A stretch of 64,000 nt of DNA from Bog-473 sp963701955 (lineage in GTDB: Bacteria; Actinomycetota; Acidimicrobiia; Acidimicrobiales; RAAP-2). Shown here one piece after another: positions 10,225-18,965 of the stretch (the stretch's first letter is position 1; each line of letters begins with the position of its first letter). The stretch covers positions 2,108,001-2,172,000 of the forward strand of contig OY969694.1 of assembly GCA_963701955.1 (NCBI GenBank), written 5' to 3'. Made by a program: the position numbers and the translations under genes. Under the pieces are notes generated by a model that saw nothing but the letters and a program-made list of their open reading frames with translations, had not been told where the DNA came from and ran no database searches.

Positions 10225-11016
10225 ATGGAGGCGGCGTTCTTCGACCTGGACAAGACGGTCATCGACCGCGCCTCGATCGCCGCCTTCGGTCGGCCCTTCC
10301 TCAAGGGCGGGCTCATCAATCGCCGCCTGGTGGCCCGGGCGGCGATCTCACAGCTCATCTACCTGTACTTCGGCGCGGACGAGGAGCGCCTGGCCCGGGT
10401 CCGCGAGTCCATGCTCGCGGTCACCAAGGGGTGGGACCGGGCCCAGGTGCGCCAGATCGTCCGCGAGACCATGCTCCAGACGATTGAGCCGATCATGTAC
10501 TCCGAGGCGCTCGAGCTCATGGAGCGCCATCGCGCCGCCGGACACCGGGTCTACTTGGTTTCGGCCTCCCCAGAAGAAATTGTCCTTCCGTTGGCCGACA
10601 TGCTCGGGGTGGACGGCGCCATCTGCTCGCGGGGCGAGGTCGACGAAGAGGGGCGCTACACGGGGCGCATGGCCTTCTACGCCTACGGTGAGTCGAAGGC
10701 GGTGGCCATGCGGGAGCTGGCCGAGCGGGTGGGCATCGACCTGGCCACCAGCAGCGCCTACTCGGACTCGGCCACCGACCTACCCATGCTGGAAGCCGTC
10801 GGTCGCCCTGTCGCCATCAATCCCGACCGCGCCCTGGCCAAGGTGGCGCGCGAGCGCGGGTGGGAGATCCGCAATTTCACCAAGCCGATCAGGCTGCGTG
10901 ACCGCGTCGGACGGACCACGCCCGTGGTGACCACCAGCCTCGCGGTGGCCGGCGCCGCACTACTCCTGTGGCGCCGCGGGCTCCGGGCGCGCCACGCGCA
11001 CGCGCACGCCGCCTGA
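10225..11016 (+). CDS. HAD-IB family phosphatase-like hydrolase with C-terminal membrane anchor
   Basis: 263 residues. HAD motif I is FFDLDKTVID at the N-terminus (nucleophile Asp plus DKT), motif II is the SASPEE serine, and motif IV is YSDSATDLPML with the metal-binding Asp. The family is related to SerB phosphoserine phosphatase and to HAD-IB acyl/phosphate hydrolases; the substrate is unknown. After residue 225, a short hydrophobic helix (TTSLAVAGAALLLW) followed by arginines suggests tail anchoring. An in-frame ATG at 10201 would add eight residues, but the -10-like box upstream favours the chosen start. It stands alone between ceoC and the sigma factor, which converges on it. Confidence 0.82.
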   Translation: MEAAFFDLDKTVIDRASIAAFGRPFLKGGLINRRLVARAAISQLIYLYFGADEERLARVRESMLAVTKGWDRAQVRQIVRETMLQTIEPIMYSEALELMERHRAAGHRVYLVSASPEEIVLPLADMLGVDGAICSRGEVDEEGRYTGRMAFYAYGESKAVAMRELAERVGIDLATSSAYSDSATDLPMLEAVGRPVAINPDRALAKVARERGWEIRNFTKPIRLRDRVGRTTPVVTTSLAVAGAALLLWRRGLRARHAHAHAA

Positions 11017-11074
11017 CCCGGCCGGGGTCGACCGAACGGAGACGGGCTGGGGGCTCCGGGCTCCCCGGGGCGGT

Positions 11075-11149
11075 CTACGCCTCGCGCAGGCGGCGGGCGG
11101 CGACGATGCCGAGGGCGACCAGCAGGGCCAGGATGATCAGCTTCTTCAT
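11075..11149 (-). CDS. Putative 24-residue membrane peptide
   Basis: A very short frame coding MKKLIILALLVALGIVAARR and four more residues: two lysines, a 16-residue hydrophobic helix, then arginines, a typical single-pass small membrane protein. It resembles the DLW-39-type tiny actinobacterial membrane proteins in size and charge pattern but lacks their DLW motif. It sits directly downstream of the sigma factor on the same strand, 32 bases after its stop. There is no strong ribosome-binding site, so it may be spurious. Confidence 0.35.
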   Translation of the reverse strand: MKKLIILALLVALGIVAARRLREA

Positions 11150-11181
11150 GGACGACAAGCCTAGGCGCGAGGCGGGCTCGG

Positions 11182-12120
11182 CTAGACAGTCAGCAGGTCC
11201 CGGGCCCCGGTGTCCGAGGACGGGTGGCGCAGCTTCGACATCGCCCGCGCCTCGATCTGGCGGATGCGCTCCCTGGTCAGGTTGAAGTGCTCGCCAACCT
11301 CTTCGAGCGTTCGCGGCTCACCCCTGTCCAGCCCGAAACGCAGGCGCAGGATCTCACGCTCGCGCTCGTCGAGCGGTGAGAGCAGCCGGCCGATCTCGTC
11401 GGGGAGCAGCGACACCGCCGCAACCTCGAAGGGCGACTCGGCCGAGCGGTCCTCGACGACGTCGCCCAATTCGGCATCCCCGTCCTCGCGGAGCGGCTCG
11501 GAGAGTGAGAGGGGCTCGGCCCGGAAGCGGAGCGCCTCGACCAGCTTGTCCTCGGGCATCTCGACCTCGACGCCGAGCTCAGCAAGCGTGGCGGGCCGGC
11601 CCAGCTTCAGTTCGAGCCGGGCCTGTGCCTTCTGCACACGGGCCAACGTGTCCCCGGCGTGCACCGGGAGCCGGATGGTGCGGCCCGTGTTGGCGATGCC
11701 CCGGGTGATTGCCTGGCGGATCCACCAGGTGGCATAGGTGGAGAACTTGAAGCCTTTCCGCCAGTCGAACTTCTCGACGGCGTGCATGAGGCCCAGGTTG
11801 CCTTCCTGGATCAGGTCGAGCAGCGGAAGGCCGGAGGCCTGGTACTTCTTGGCGATCGACACCACCAGTCGCAGGTTCGACTGCACGAACGTCTGCTGGG
11901 CCTGCTCGCCTTCCATGACGGCGCGCCGGAACTCCCGCTTCTTTGCCGTGGTCAGGCCCTTGGGGGCCTTCGCCATCTCCCCCTCGGCAGCCCGCCCCGC
12001 CTCGATGGCCTGGGCCAGCCGTACCTCGTCGTCCTTGGTCAGGAGCGGGTACTGGCCGATGTCGGTAAGGTAGAGCCGGACGAGGTCCTCGTCGTCGCGC
12101 TCGATTCGTTCCTTCGCCAA
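11182..12120 (-). CDS. Primary-like sigma-70 factor (SigA/SigB/HrdB group)
   Basis: 312 residues. Region 1.2 is LVRLYLTDIGQYPLLTKDDE, and region 2 contains LRLVVSIAKKY, LLDLIQEGNLGLMHAVEKFD and FSTYATWWIRQAITRGI, the -10 recognition and melting helices. Region 3 starts at RTIRLPVHAGD. Region 4 ends with TLEEVGEHFNLTRERIRQIE, the -35 helix-turn-helix. It is short because the long acidic region 1.1 of RpoD proteins is absent, so it could be the housekeeping factor of a minimal type or a group 2 sigma factor. Both its neighbours on this strand are small unknown proteins. Confidence 0.9.
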   Translation of the reverse strand: MAKERIERDDEDLVRLYLTDIGQYPLLTKDDEVRLAQAIEAGRAAEGEMAKAPKGLTTAKKREFRRAVMEGEQAQQTFVQSNLRLVVSIAKKYQASGLPLLDLIQEGNLGLMHAVEKFDWRKGFKFSTYATWWIRQAITRGIANTGRTIRLPVHAGDTLARVQKAQARLELKLGRPATLAELGVEVEMPEDKLVEALRFRAEPLSLSEPLREDGDAELGDVVEDRSAESPFEVAAVSLLPDEIGRLLSPLDEREREILRLRFGLDRGEPRTLEEVGEHFNLTRERIRQIEARAMSKLRHPSSDTGARDLLTV

Positions 12121-12245
12121 GATCCTGCCTCAACTTCCGTCCCTGAGCCCGGACAGGGGGACCTGGCCGGACGATCGGGCTCGTTCCACGCAGCCCTCGC
12201 CCGTTCCCGGCGCGCGCGTGCTGCCAAGACAGTGTAATGGCGCTG

Positions 12246-12887
12246 TCAAGATGCGTGCCCAGCAGGGAAAACGCCCGCTGCAACAAACGCCTGTTCGAGG
12301 GCGGCGACGACCAGGGACAGGCGGGCCGAGGCATCGGAACCCTCGAGGGGAACGTCCCCGGGACGGGGTGCCAGCAGGTGGGCTCCGTCCCTGATCTCCG
12401 CGGTGACCGCCCTCCCGGCCTCCGCGAGCACCTCCATCACCGGGGCTTCACTCACCGGGGAAGCCTCCCTGAGGTGCGTGGTGTAGGTGTCGACCAGGCG
12501 GGGAAGCAACGTCGTGACCAGGGCGGTGATCCCGGCCCGGGCCGCGGGCTCGTCGGCCAGCGCCCCGAGGAGACCGTCGAGAGGCCCGCTCGGGGCCTTC
12601 ACCAGGGACGCCCGGTCGACCCCCGCCCGTAGGGGGAGCCGCTCGGCCCAGCGCTGGGCCAGGGCGCCGTGACGGCGCGAGACCGCGGCGCACCACACCC
12701 GCAGCGCGGGCTCCGCGTCGCTCGGTCCCGTGGCCCAGCTCCCGCTCACGGTGAAGATCCGGTGCTCCAACCAGCAGTAGGCACCCACCAGCCCGGCCAG
12801 CTCGTCGATCCCTCGCCACCGGGGGGGCGCCGCAACCGGCGCCCGAGGCGACGGGTCCGCGGCAGCGACCGGCGCGGAGTCAGCCAC
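12246..12887 (-). CDS. Hypothetical alpha-helical protein downstream of nadE
   Basis: 213 residues, starting at a GTG that overlaps the last eight bases of nadE, so it is co-translated with it. It is alanine-rich and predicted mostly helical, with AYCWLEHRIFTVSGSWAT near residue 45 and CAAVSRRHGALAQRW near residue 70. The spacing of Glu/His residues on long helices is reminiscent of ferritin-like four-helix bundles, but no definite metal-site pattern can be read. I do not recognise the family with confidence. The gene ends 126 bases from the sigma factor start. Confidence 0.7.
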   Translation of the reverse strand: MADSAPVAAADPSPRAPVAAPPRWRGIDELAGLVGAYCWLEHRIFTVSGSWATGPSDAEPALRVWCAAVSRRHGALAQRWAERLPLRAGVDRASLVKAPSGPLDGLLGALADEPAARAGITALVTTLLPRLVDTYTTHLREASPVSEAPVMEVLAEAGRAVTAEIRDGAHLLAPRPGDVPLEGSDASARLSLVVAALEQAFVAAGVFPAGHAS

Positions 12888-14628
12888 CCCGTCCCTCGGT
12901 CGCCGAGGAGCGGTAGCGGTTCGTGATGGGCATGCGCCTGTCCCTCCCGAACGCCTTGGTGCTGATCCGCACGCCGGGAGGCATCTGGCGCCGCTTGTAC
13001 TCGGCCCCGTCGACGAGGGCCACGACCCGGTCGACGAGCGCCGGGGAGAATCCCTCGGCCACGAGGTCCGCCGCCGTGCGGTCCCGCTCGACGTAACCCT
13101 GGAGCACCGGGTCGAGTTCCTCGTAGGGCGGGAGCGACTGGTCGTCACGCTGGTCGGGACGCAGCTCGGCCGAAGGCGGCTTGTCGAGCACGCGGTCGGG
13201 GATGGGCGCGGGCAGGCCATCGAGCACGGCCTGGGTGTTGCGATACCGGCACAGGTCGTAGACCAGCGTCTTGGGGACGTCCTTGATCACCGCGAACCCA
13301 CCTGCGGAGTCCCCGTAGAGGGTGGAGTAGCCCGTGGCCATCTCGCTCTTGTTCCCTGTGGTCAGCACGATCCATCCTCTGGCATTGGAAAGCGCCATCA
13401 GGACGACGCCGCGCAGGCGGGACTGGAGGTTCTCGTCGGTCAGGCCGAACGGCTCGCGCCCGAGCACGGGGGCGAGCATGGACGCGAAGGCGACGTGCGC
13501 CTCCTCAATGGGCACGACCGTGAGATCGATCCCCAGTCGCGCCGCCAGGGCGGAGGCGTCGTCGTGCGATGCGTCACTCGAATAGCGCGACGGCATGGCG
13601 ATGCCGTGCACCCGCGCCGGGCCGAGGGCATCGACGGCGACCGTCGCCACGAGTGAGGAGTCGATCCCGCCCGAGAGACCCACCACGACGTCGGTGAAGC
13701 CGTTCTTGGCCAGGTAGTCGCGGGTGCCGAGGACGAGTGCGGCGTACACCTCGGCGTGCTCGCCCAGGACCGGACGGGGGGAGGCCACCGGTATCGCGGG
13801 GCGCGAGGCGCCGCCGGTGTGGGCGACGGCCTCGGTCACCGCGACCCGGGGCAGCAGGGTCGTCACCGCGTGGGGCCGGGCGGCGCGGAGGGGCAGGTCG
13901 ACCACGACCAGGTCTTCGGCGAACTGGGCCCCCGAGGCCAGGAGCGACCCGTCGGCCGCCACCACCAGCGAGTCCCCGTCGAAGACGAGCTCGTCCTGGC
14001 CTCCGACCTGGTTGACGTAGGCCACGGCGCAACCGGCCTCCGCCACCCGGCCGCTGAGCATGGCCAGGCGGTCCGTCCGGCGCCCGCGGTTGTAGGGCGA
14101 CGCGTTGAGATTGACGACCACGTCGGCGCCGGCCCGGCCGGACTGGGCCACCGGCCCGTCGTCGAACCACACGTCCTCGCAGATGGACACCCCCACCCAC
14201 GCCCCCGCGATGCCGAACAGGGTCGGGGGCTCGGTGCCGGGCAAGAACCAACGCTGCTCGTCGAAGACCCCGTAGTTGGGGAGGAAGTGCTTGCGGTAGA
14301 CGCCCAGCACCCGGCCACCGGCGCAGACCGCCGCGGAGTTGGCCAGGCCCTCTCCGCCGGGCGCCGCGCCGACGAAGCCGACCACCATGACGCAGTGGCC
14401 CGTGGCCGCGGCCACCTTCTCGAGCGCGGCCACGTTGTCCGCCACGAACCCGGGCTTGAGCAACAGATCCTCGGGCGGATAGCCGGGAATGGCCAGCTCG
14501 GGTGTCACGCAGAGGTCCGCTCCGGCCCTCTCGGCCCCGGCCAGCGCCTCGAGCAGGCGTTGGACGTTGCCCGCCAGGTCACCGACGACGGTGTTGATCT
14601 GTGCGGCGGCCAGCCGCAGGGTCGGCAC
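12880..14628 (-). CDS. nadE: Glutamine-dependent NAD+ synthetase
   Basis: 582 residues. The N-terminal nitrilase-type glutaminase (about 1-270) shows the catalytic Glu in TPELAIPGYPPEDLL, Lys in YRKHFLPNYGVFDE and Cys in VGVSICEDVWF. It passes ammonia to the C-terminal synthetase, where the ATP-pyrophosphatase P-loop is LSGGIDSSLVA, followed by TGNKSEMATGY. The enzyme converts nicotinic acid adenine dinucleotide to NAD+ using glutamine and ATP. The GTG start at 14628 leads directly into the first beta strand of the nitrilase fold (LRLAAAQIN). It is divergent from glnA across 117 bases, a reasonable pairing since both enzymes use or make glutamine. Confidence 0.95.
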   Translation of the reverse strand: MPTLRLAAAQINTVVGDLAGNVQRLLEALAGAERAGADLCVTPELAIPGYPPEDLLLKPGFVADNVAALEKVAAATGHCVMVVGFVGAAPGGEGLANSAAVCAGGRVLGVYRKHFLPNYGVFDEQRWFLPGTEPPTLFGIAGAWVGVSICEDVWFDDGPVAQSGRAGADVVVNLNASPYNRGRRTDRLAMLSGRVAEAGCAVAYVNQVGGQDELVFDGDSLVVAADGSLLASGAQFAEDLVVVDLPLRAARPHAVTTLLPRVAVTEAVAHTGGASRPAIPVASPRPVLGEHAEVYAALVLGTRDYLAKNGFTDVVVGLSGGIDSSLVATVAVDALGPARVHGIAMPSRYSSDASHDDASALAARLGIDLTVVPIEEAHVAFASMLAPVLGREPFGLTDENLQSRLRGVVLMALSNARGWIVLTTGNKSEMATGYSTLYGDSAGGFAVIKDVPKTLVYDLCRYRNTQAVLDGLPAPIPDRVLDKPPSAELRPDQRDDQSLPPYEELDPVLQGYVERDRTAADLVAEGFSPALVDRVVALVDGAEYKRRQMPPGVRISTKAFGRDRRMPITNRYRSSATEGRGG

Positions 14629-14745
14629 CGTCCCAGATTACCGGCGCGCCGGTCCGCCCCCAGGAGGAGTCCGGCTCGCCCGGGGGGTCGACCGACGGCG
14701 AGGCCCCAGACGGAGTGGGTTCCGCGCGCATGCGAAGCTTGTGCG

Positions 14746-16080
14746 GTGCAGAGCCAACGCGATTACGTGCTGCGGACCGTCGAAGAGCGGGGGATCCGCT
14801 TCGTCCAGCTCTGGTTCGCGGATGTGCTGGGAACCCCCAAGGGGTTCAACATCACGCCGGTCGAGCTGGAGAACGCGCTCGACGAGGGAATGACCTTCGA
14901 CGGGTCGGCCATCGACGGGTTCAGCCGGGTGCAGGAAGCCGATGTGCTGGCCCGTCCCGACCCGACCACCTTCCAGCTCCTGCCCTGGCACCAGGACGAC
15001 GCCCAGGTCGCCCGTGTCTTCTGCGACATCGCCAACCTCGACGGCACGCCGTTCGAGGGCGATCCTCGGTACGCGCTGAAGCGGACCCTCGAGCGGGCGC
15101 ACACGGCCGGGTACACCTTCTTCGCCGCACCCGAGGTGGAGTACTTCTACTTCGCCGACTCCGACCCGGCCAGCGGACCCCAGCCGCTCGACTCGGGCTC
15201 CTACTTCGACCTCACGGTGGCTGATCTCACCAGCGAGCTCCGGCGTCGGTCCGTGCTCGTGCTCGAGGAGATGGGGATCCCCGTCGAGCACACCCAGCAC
15301 GAGGACGCCCGCAGCCAGCACGAGATCGACCTGCGCTACACCGACGCCCTCACCATGGCCGACACCGTGATGACGACACGCATGGTGATCAAGGAGGTGG
15401 CGCGCCAGGAAGGGGTGTTCGCTTCCTTCATGCCCAAGCCCATGGGCGGCGTGCAGGGTTCGGGCATGCACACCCACATCTCACTGTGGCAGGGGGAGCG
15501 CAACGCGTTCGCCGACGAGAACGACCGCTACGGCCTCTCCGAGGTGGCTCGCCGGTTCATCGCCGGGCTCCTTCACCACGCCCGCGAGATCACGGCGGTG
15601 ACCAACCAGTGGGTGAACTCCTACAAGCGCCTCATCGGCGGCTACGAGGCGCCGGTCCACGTGAGCTGGGCCCGCAACAATCGTTCCGCCCTGGTGCGGG
15701 TCCCGGTGGTCAAGATGGGCAAGCCCGAGTCGACCCGGCTCGAGTACCGGGCCCCCGACGGCGCCTGCAACCCGTACCTCGCCTTCGCCGTGATCCTGGC
15801 GGCCGGGCTGCGGGGCCTGTCCGAGGACTACCCGTTGCCGCCGGAGGCCGACGACAACCTCTTCACCTTGACTCCCAAGGAGCTGGCCAAGAAGGGGATC
15901 GAGCCGCTGCCCTCGAGCCTGCACGACGCGGTCAACGAGATGGAGGGGTCCGAGCTGCTGGCCGACACCCTGGGCTCGCACGTCTTCGAGTGGTTCATCC
16001 GCAACAAGCGTGAGGAGTGGGACGCCTATCAGGCCCAGGTGACCCAGTTCGAGCTGGATCGCTACCTGCCGCTCCTCTGA
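14746..16080 (+). CDS. glnA: Type I glutamine synthetase, GlnA2-like, short non-adenylylated form
   Basis: 444 residues, the length of the compact GSI-alpha/GlnA2 type. The N-terminal beta-grasp includes RFVQLWFADVLGTPKG and TFDGSAIDGFSRVQEAD. The catalytic domain has AAPEVEYFYF, the ATP-binding segment FMPKPMGGVQGSGMHTH and the glutamate-flap/NRSA equivalents ARNNRSALVRVP. Around residue 375, the site that is adenylylated in GSI-beta enzymes (NLYxLP) reads NLFTLTP. Phenylalanine replaces the tyrosine, so control by GlnE is not expected. The GTG at 14746 is used because the ATG upstream is out of frame. The GlnR-like regulator follows after 13 bases. Confidence 0.93.
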   Translation: MQSQRDYVLRTVEERGIRFVQLWFADVLGTPKGFNITPVELENALDEGMTFDGSAIDGFSRVQEADVLARPDPTTFQLLPWHQDDAQVARVFCDIANLDGTPFEGDPRYALKRTLERAHTAGYTFFAAPEVEYFYFADSDPASGPQPLDSGSYFDLTVADLTSELRRRSVLVLEEMGIPVEHTQHEDARSQHEIDLRYTDALTMADTVMTTRMVIKEVARQEGVFASFMPKPMGGVQGSGMHTHISLWQGERNAFADENDRYGLSEVARRFIAGLLHHAREITAVTNQWVNSYKRLIGGYEAPVHVSWARNNRSALVRVPVVKMGKPESTRLEYRAPDGACNPYLAFAVILAAGLRGLSEDYPLPPEADDNLFTLTPKELAKKGIEPLPSSLHDAVNEMEGSELLADTLGSHVFEWFIRNKREEWDAYQAQVTQFELDRYLPLL

Positions 16081-16093
16081 CCCGACCCGACTC

Positions 16094-16891
16094 ATGGACC
16101 CCCTCCTCTGTTTCCCGACCGAGCTGCCCGCCGAGGTGACCCTGGCGCTCCAGAGCGCCGGCCTGACGCACCACTGCGTCGCCGGCACCGACGGCGTCGC
16201 GGCGGCCGGACCAGACGGGCGGACGCCCGGCTACTCCGGGGCGCTCGTGGTCTCGGGCGACGACATGACCGGCGCCGTGGCCTTCTGTCGGCACCTGCGG
16301 CTCCGCGAGGTGCCCATGACCCCGTTGCTCCTCTTGATCGGGGCCGACCAGGTCGGCGAGCTGCTGCTGCGTGACGACCTCTACGACGACTTCTGCGTCC
16401 TGCCGGCCCGACCCGAGGAGCTCGTGGCCCGTCTGGGGCACCTGTTCTGGCGAACCGGCCAGAGCATGCGGCCCGACATCATCGAGTACGGCCCGCTCAT
16501 GCTCAACCTCGAGACGTATCAAGCGGCCGTGGCCGGGCGCGTGCTCGACCTCACCTACATGGAATACGAGCTCCTCCGCTTCCTCGCGGGGCACCCGGCG
16601 AAGGTCTTCACCCGTGAGACCCTCCTCAGCCGGGTGTGGGGCTACGAGTACTACGGAGGGGCGCGCACGGTTGACGTCCACATCCGCCGGCTGCGGGCCA
16701 AGCTCGGCGAGGAGCACCAGCATCTGATCCAGACGGTGCGATCGGTGGGCTACCGGTTCGGACAGGTTGCCTGGCACCCCGGGAGCGGGCCACGCAATGG
16801 TGGGGGCCCCGCCGGAACTCCTGCCGCGGGGACGGGCGCGTCACCTTCGACTCCGGCCGGGTCGCCGGCGCCTCAGACCACCGGAGCGTAG
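16094..16891 (+). CDS. GlnR-like orphan response regulator, OmpR-type winged helix
   Basis: 265 residues. Residues 1-115 have the fold pattern of a receiver, but the acceptor region reads ALVVSGDDMTGA and the usual Lys-Pro near the end is PARPEE, so phosphorylation is doubtful, as in GlnR. Residues 130-225 form the DNA-binding domain with LDLTYMEYELLRFLAGHP, RETLLSRVWGYEYYGG and VDVHIRRLRAKLG. A proline/glycine tail follows. Its place 13 bases after glnA strongly suggests control of nitrogen assimilation. The 3' end overlaps ridA, which is convergent, by 19 bases. Confidence 0.8.
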   Translation: MDPLLCFPTELPAEVTLALQSAGLTHHCVAGTDGVAAAGPDGRTPGYSGALVVSGDDMTGAVAFCRHLRLREVPMTPLLLLIGADQVGELLLRDDLYDDFCVLPARPEELVARLGHLFWRTGQSMRPDIIEYGPLMLNLETYQAAVAGRVLDLTYMEYELLRFLAGHPAKVFTRETLLSRVWGYEYYGGARTVDVHIRRLRAKLGEEHQHLIQTVRSVGYRFGQVAWHPGSGPRNGGGPAGTPAAGTGASPSTPAGSPAPQTTGA

Positions 16892-17241
16892 GCCCAGGCT
16901 TCGACCTCGGCTCGCGCCCCGAGGGGGAGCGCGGCCACCGCGACCGTCGAGCGGGTCGGGCGGTTGTCGGTGAAGTACTCGATCCAGACATCGTTGACCC
17001 CTGCGAAGTCGTCCATGTCGACCAGATACAACGTCGTCTTCACCACGTCGGGCAGCGTGGCGCCCTCAATGGCGAGCACCTCGGCCACGTTCTGCAGCGC
17101 CTGACGGAGCTCGACGGCGGTGCCCCCGACGACGAGCGCGGAGCCTCCCGAGCGGTCGGACACCAGCCCGAGCTGGCCCGACGTGACGACCCAGTCACCG
17201 ATCCGACGAACCGGGGAGTACGGACCAACGACTGCGCTCAT
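16873..17241 (-). CDS. ridA: RidA family enamine/imine deaminase
   Basis: 122 residues. RidA proteins hydrolyse reactive 2-aminoacrylate and related imines. Visible family features are GPYSPVRRIGDWVVTSGQLG near the N-terminus, DVVKTTLYLVDMDDFAGVNDVW in the middle and RSTVAVAALPLGARAEVEAWA at the end. The conserved active-site Arg lies in TRSTVAV, but the late Glu is in the AEVEAW context, so deaminase activity is likely though not certain. It converges on the GlnR-like gene with a 19-base overlap and precedes the molybdo-hydroxylase-like gene on the same strand. Confidence 0.85.
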   Translation of the reverse strand: MSAVVGPYSPVRRIGDWVVTSGQLGLVSDRSGGSALVVGGTAVELRQALQNVAEVLAIEGATLPDVVKTTLYLVDMDDFAGVNDVWIEYFTDNRPTRSTVAVAALPLGARAEVEAWAYAPVV

Positions 17242-17284
17242 GGGGCCACCTCTCTCCTGGCGAAATCCTCACGGGGCGATGGTG

Positions 17285-18883
17285 TCACGTGGCGTGCCGT
17301 CCGCGCACCGTGGCGCGCCTCGTCGGCCACCGGTCCGCCCGGGCCCCGGTCCCCCTCTCGGCCACGTGGGCCGCCGCCATCGTGGCGACGAACGCTGCAT
17401 CGGAACCGTTGACCGGCCAGCGGTCCTCGGGGTGCACTCGCACGGCGACCTCGGGCATGTCGATGGCGGCGAGGATGCCGAACGAGCGGATCGTCAGATC
17501 CACCGGCTCCCCTCCCTCGTCCACCGCGATCCCCTCGCTCCACACCAGACCGAGAGCCTGGTGCGCCGCTCCCAGGGCGTAGGAGCGCAGCGTCACCGCG
17601 CAGAGCGGCTCCCCCGCCCACACGTCGAGGGCCAAGGTGCCACGCGTTCGGTCCGAGAGCTGCAGCTCGGCCCGGACCCGGCCACCGCCGGGGATCTCGA
17701 TGTCCGCCGCGCCGGTTCCTGGCGGCGCGGGCGCGGCGGACACCACGGCGCGTGCCGCCATGACCTCGGCCCACACCGCTCCGCGGAGGTCGGGTCCCAC
17801 CGGAGGCCCCGCCACCTCGATCTCCTCCACGTCCACGCCCGGACACCACGCCGCCAGCCGCTCCAGTGCCGGACCGAGGTCGGTCGAACCCGCGGGGCGG
17901 GCGATGCGGACGATCCCGGTCCCGTCGGGCCGAAGCCCCAAGGCGAGTGGGGGTCGCTTGGGACCGCGCCGCACGACGTCCTCTCGCCGCCAGAGCACCC
18001 TCACGGTGTCATCCGTCTCGTCGGCCAGTCGGCGCGCCAGTGCTGGGACGGGACTGCGCCGCTTGCCTCCGAACGCCCCCCCGTTGGCCAGCGCAGGCGA
18101 CGGACTGCCGCCGGGTTGGCACCAACTGGCATCGGGCTCGACGTAAGCAGGCTCGACCCAGGTCGTGCGCAGGGTGAACGCCCACTCCCCGGCGGGCACC
18201 TCCAGCGGATACGAGAGCGGCACCGTGGAGTTGCGCCCCTGGCGCCCGGTCCGCGCCCGTGCCGTACGCAGGTCCGGCGACAACGGGGCGTCGGCTCCGA
18301 GCTGGACCCGCGCACCGACGGGGGCGCTGTCGTCGGCGAACCCACCGGCGCCCAGGACCACGCCGGGACCGGCGCTCTGGAAGGCGGGCCCCTCCACCTG
18401 AGCCCGCCACGAGACGAACAGCGGATCGAGGGGCGCGTCGTCAACCGGGCCGGCCGGGCCGTCGACGCCCAGGGCTGCGCAGGCGGCCTCCACGATGGAC
18501 TGCCAGCCGGTGCACCGGCACAGGTGCGCCCTCAGCGCAGCCTCGACGTCCGTGCGTGTCGGCCGGCGGCACGATGGGCCCGGGTCGAGCGCGGCGAGGC
18601 GCATGAGGATGCCCGGCGTGCAGAAACCGCACTGGGAGGCTCCGTGGGTCACGAAGGCCGTGCTCCAGCGGGTCCGCAGTTCGCAGGGCAGTCCCTCGAC
18701 GGTGGTCACGTGCCGGCCGGCAATGCGCCGTATCGGCGTGACGCACGAGATCCGTGGCGTGCCGTCCACCCACACGGTGCAGCACCCGCACTGTCCCTGC
18801 GGACTGCAGCCGTCCTTGACCGACCGACAGCCGAGTTCGTCACGCACGGCATCGAGCAGCGTGGTGCCGTCGGCCACCGACAC
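17285..18883 (-). CDS. Shortened xanthine-dehydrogenase-family fusion: [2Fe-2S] subunit plus reduced molybdopterin domain
   Basis: 532 residues. Residues 1-150 are a complete small [2Fe-2S] subunit with both cluster sets: CSPQGQCGCCTVW (plant-type ferredoxin site) and QCGFCTPGILMR...LCRCTGWQSI. Residues 180-520 align only with scattered pieces of the large molybdopterin subunit (NGGAFGGKRRSP, RREDVVRRGPKRPP, DMPEVAVRVHPED). The normal large subunit is about 750 residues, so most of the cofactor-binding shell is missing. The written start is the GTG at 18883, but coding-like sequence continues upstream in frame (FVLNGEPVSV, the usual first strand) with no ATG or GTG, so the true start is unresolved. 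It may be catalytically inert or may need a partner. Confidence 0.7.
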   Translation of the reverse strand: MSVADGTTLLDAVRDELGCRSVKDGCSPQGQCGCCTVWVDGTPRISCVTPIRRIAGRHVTTVEGLPCELRTRWSTAFVTHGASQCGFCTPGILMRLAALDPGPSCRRPTRTDVEAALRAHLCRCTGWQSIVEAACAALGVDGPAGPVDDAPLDPLFVSWRAQVEGPAFQSAGPGVVLGAGGFADDSAPVGARVQLGADAPLSPDLRTARARTGRQGRNSTVPLSYPLEVPAGEWAFTLRTTWVEPAYVEPDASWCQPGGSPSPALANGGAFGGKRRSPVPALARRLADETDDTVRVLWRREDVVRRGPKRPPLALGLRPDGTGIVRIARPAGSTDLGPALERLAAWCPGVDVEEIEVAGPPVGPDLRGAVWAEVMAARAVVSAAPAPPGTGAADIEIPGGGRVRAELQLSDRTRGTLALDVWAGEPLCAVTLRSYALGAAHQALGLVWSEGIAVDEGGEPVDLTIRSFGILAAIDMPEVAVRVHPEDRWPVNGSDAAFVATMAAAHVAERGTGARADRWPTRRATVRGRHAT

Positions 18884-18965
18884 CGGTTCACCGTTGAGGA
18901 CGAAGGCGACTCCCGGCTCCTCGGCGGGGGCGGCGCTCAGGGGGCGAAGGCCCGCAGGCCGCGGA

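Noticed and set aside
13756..14745. Long N-terminal extension of glnA (open frame from 13756)
   Set aside because: It is antisense to nadE and has no GS homology; the synthetase starts at GTG 14746.
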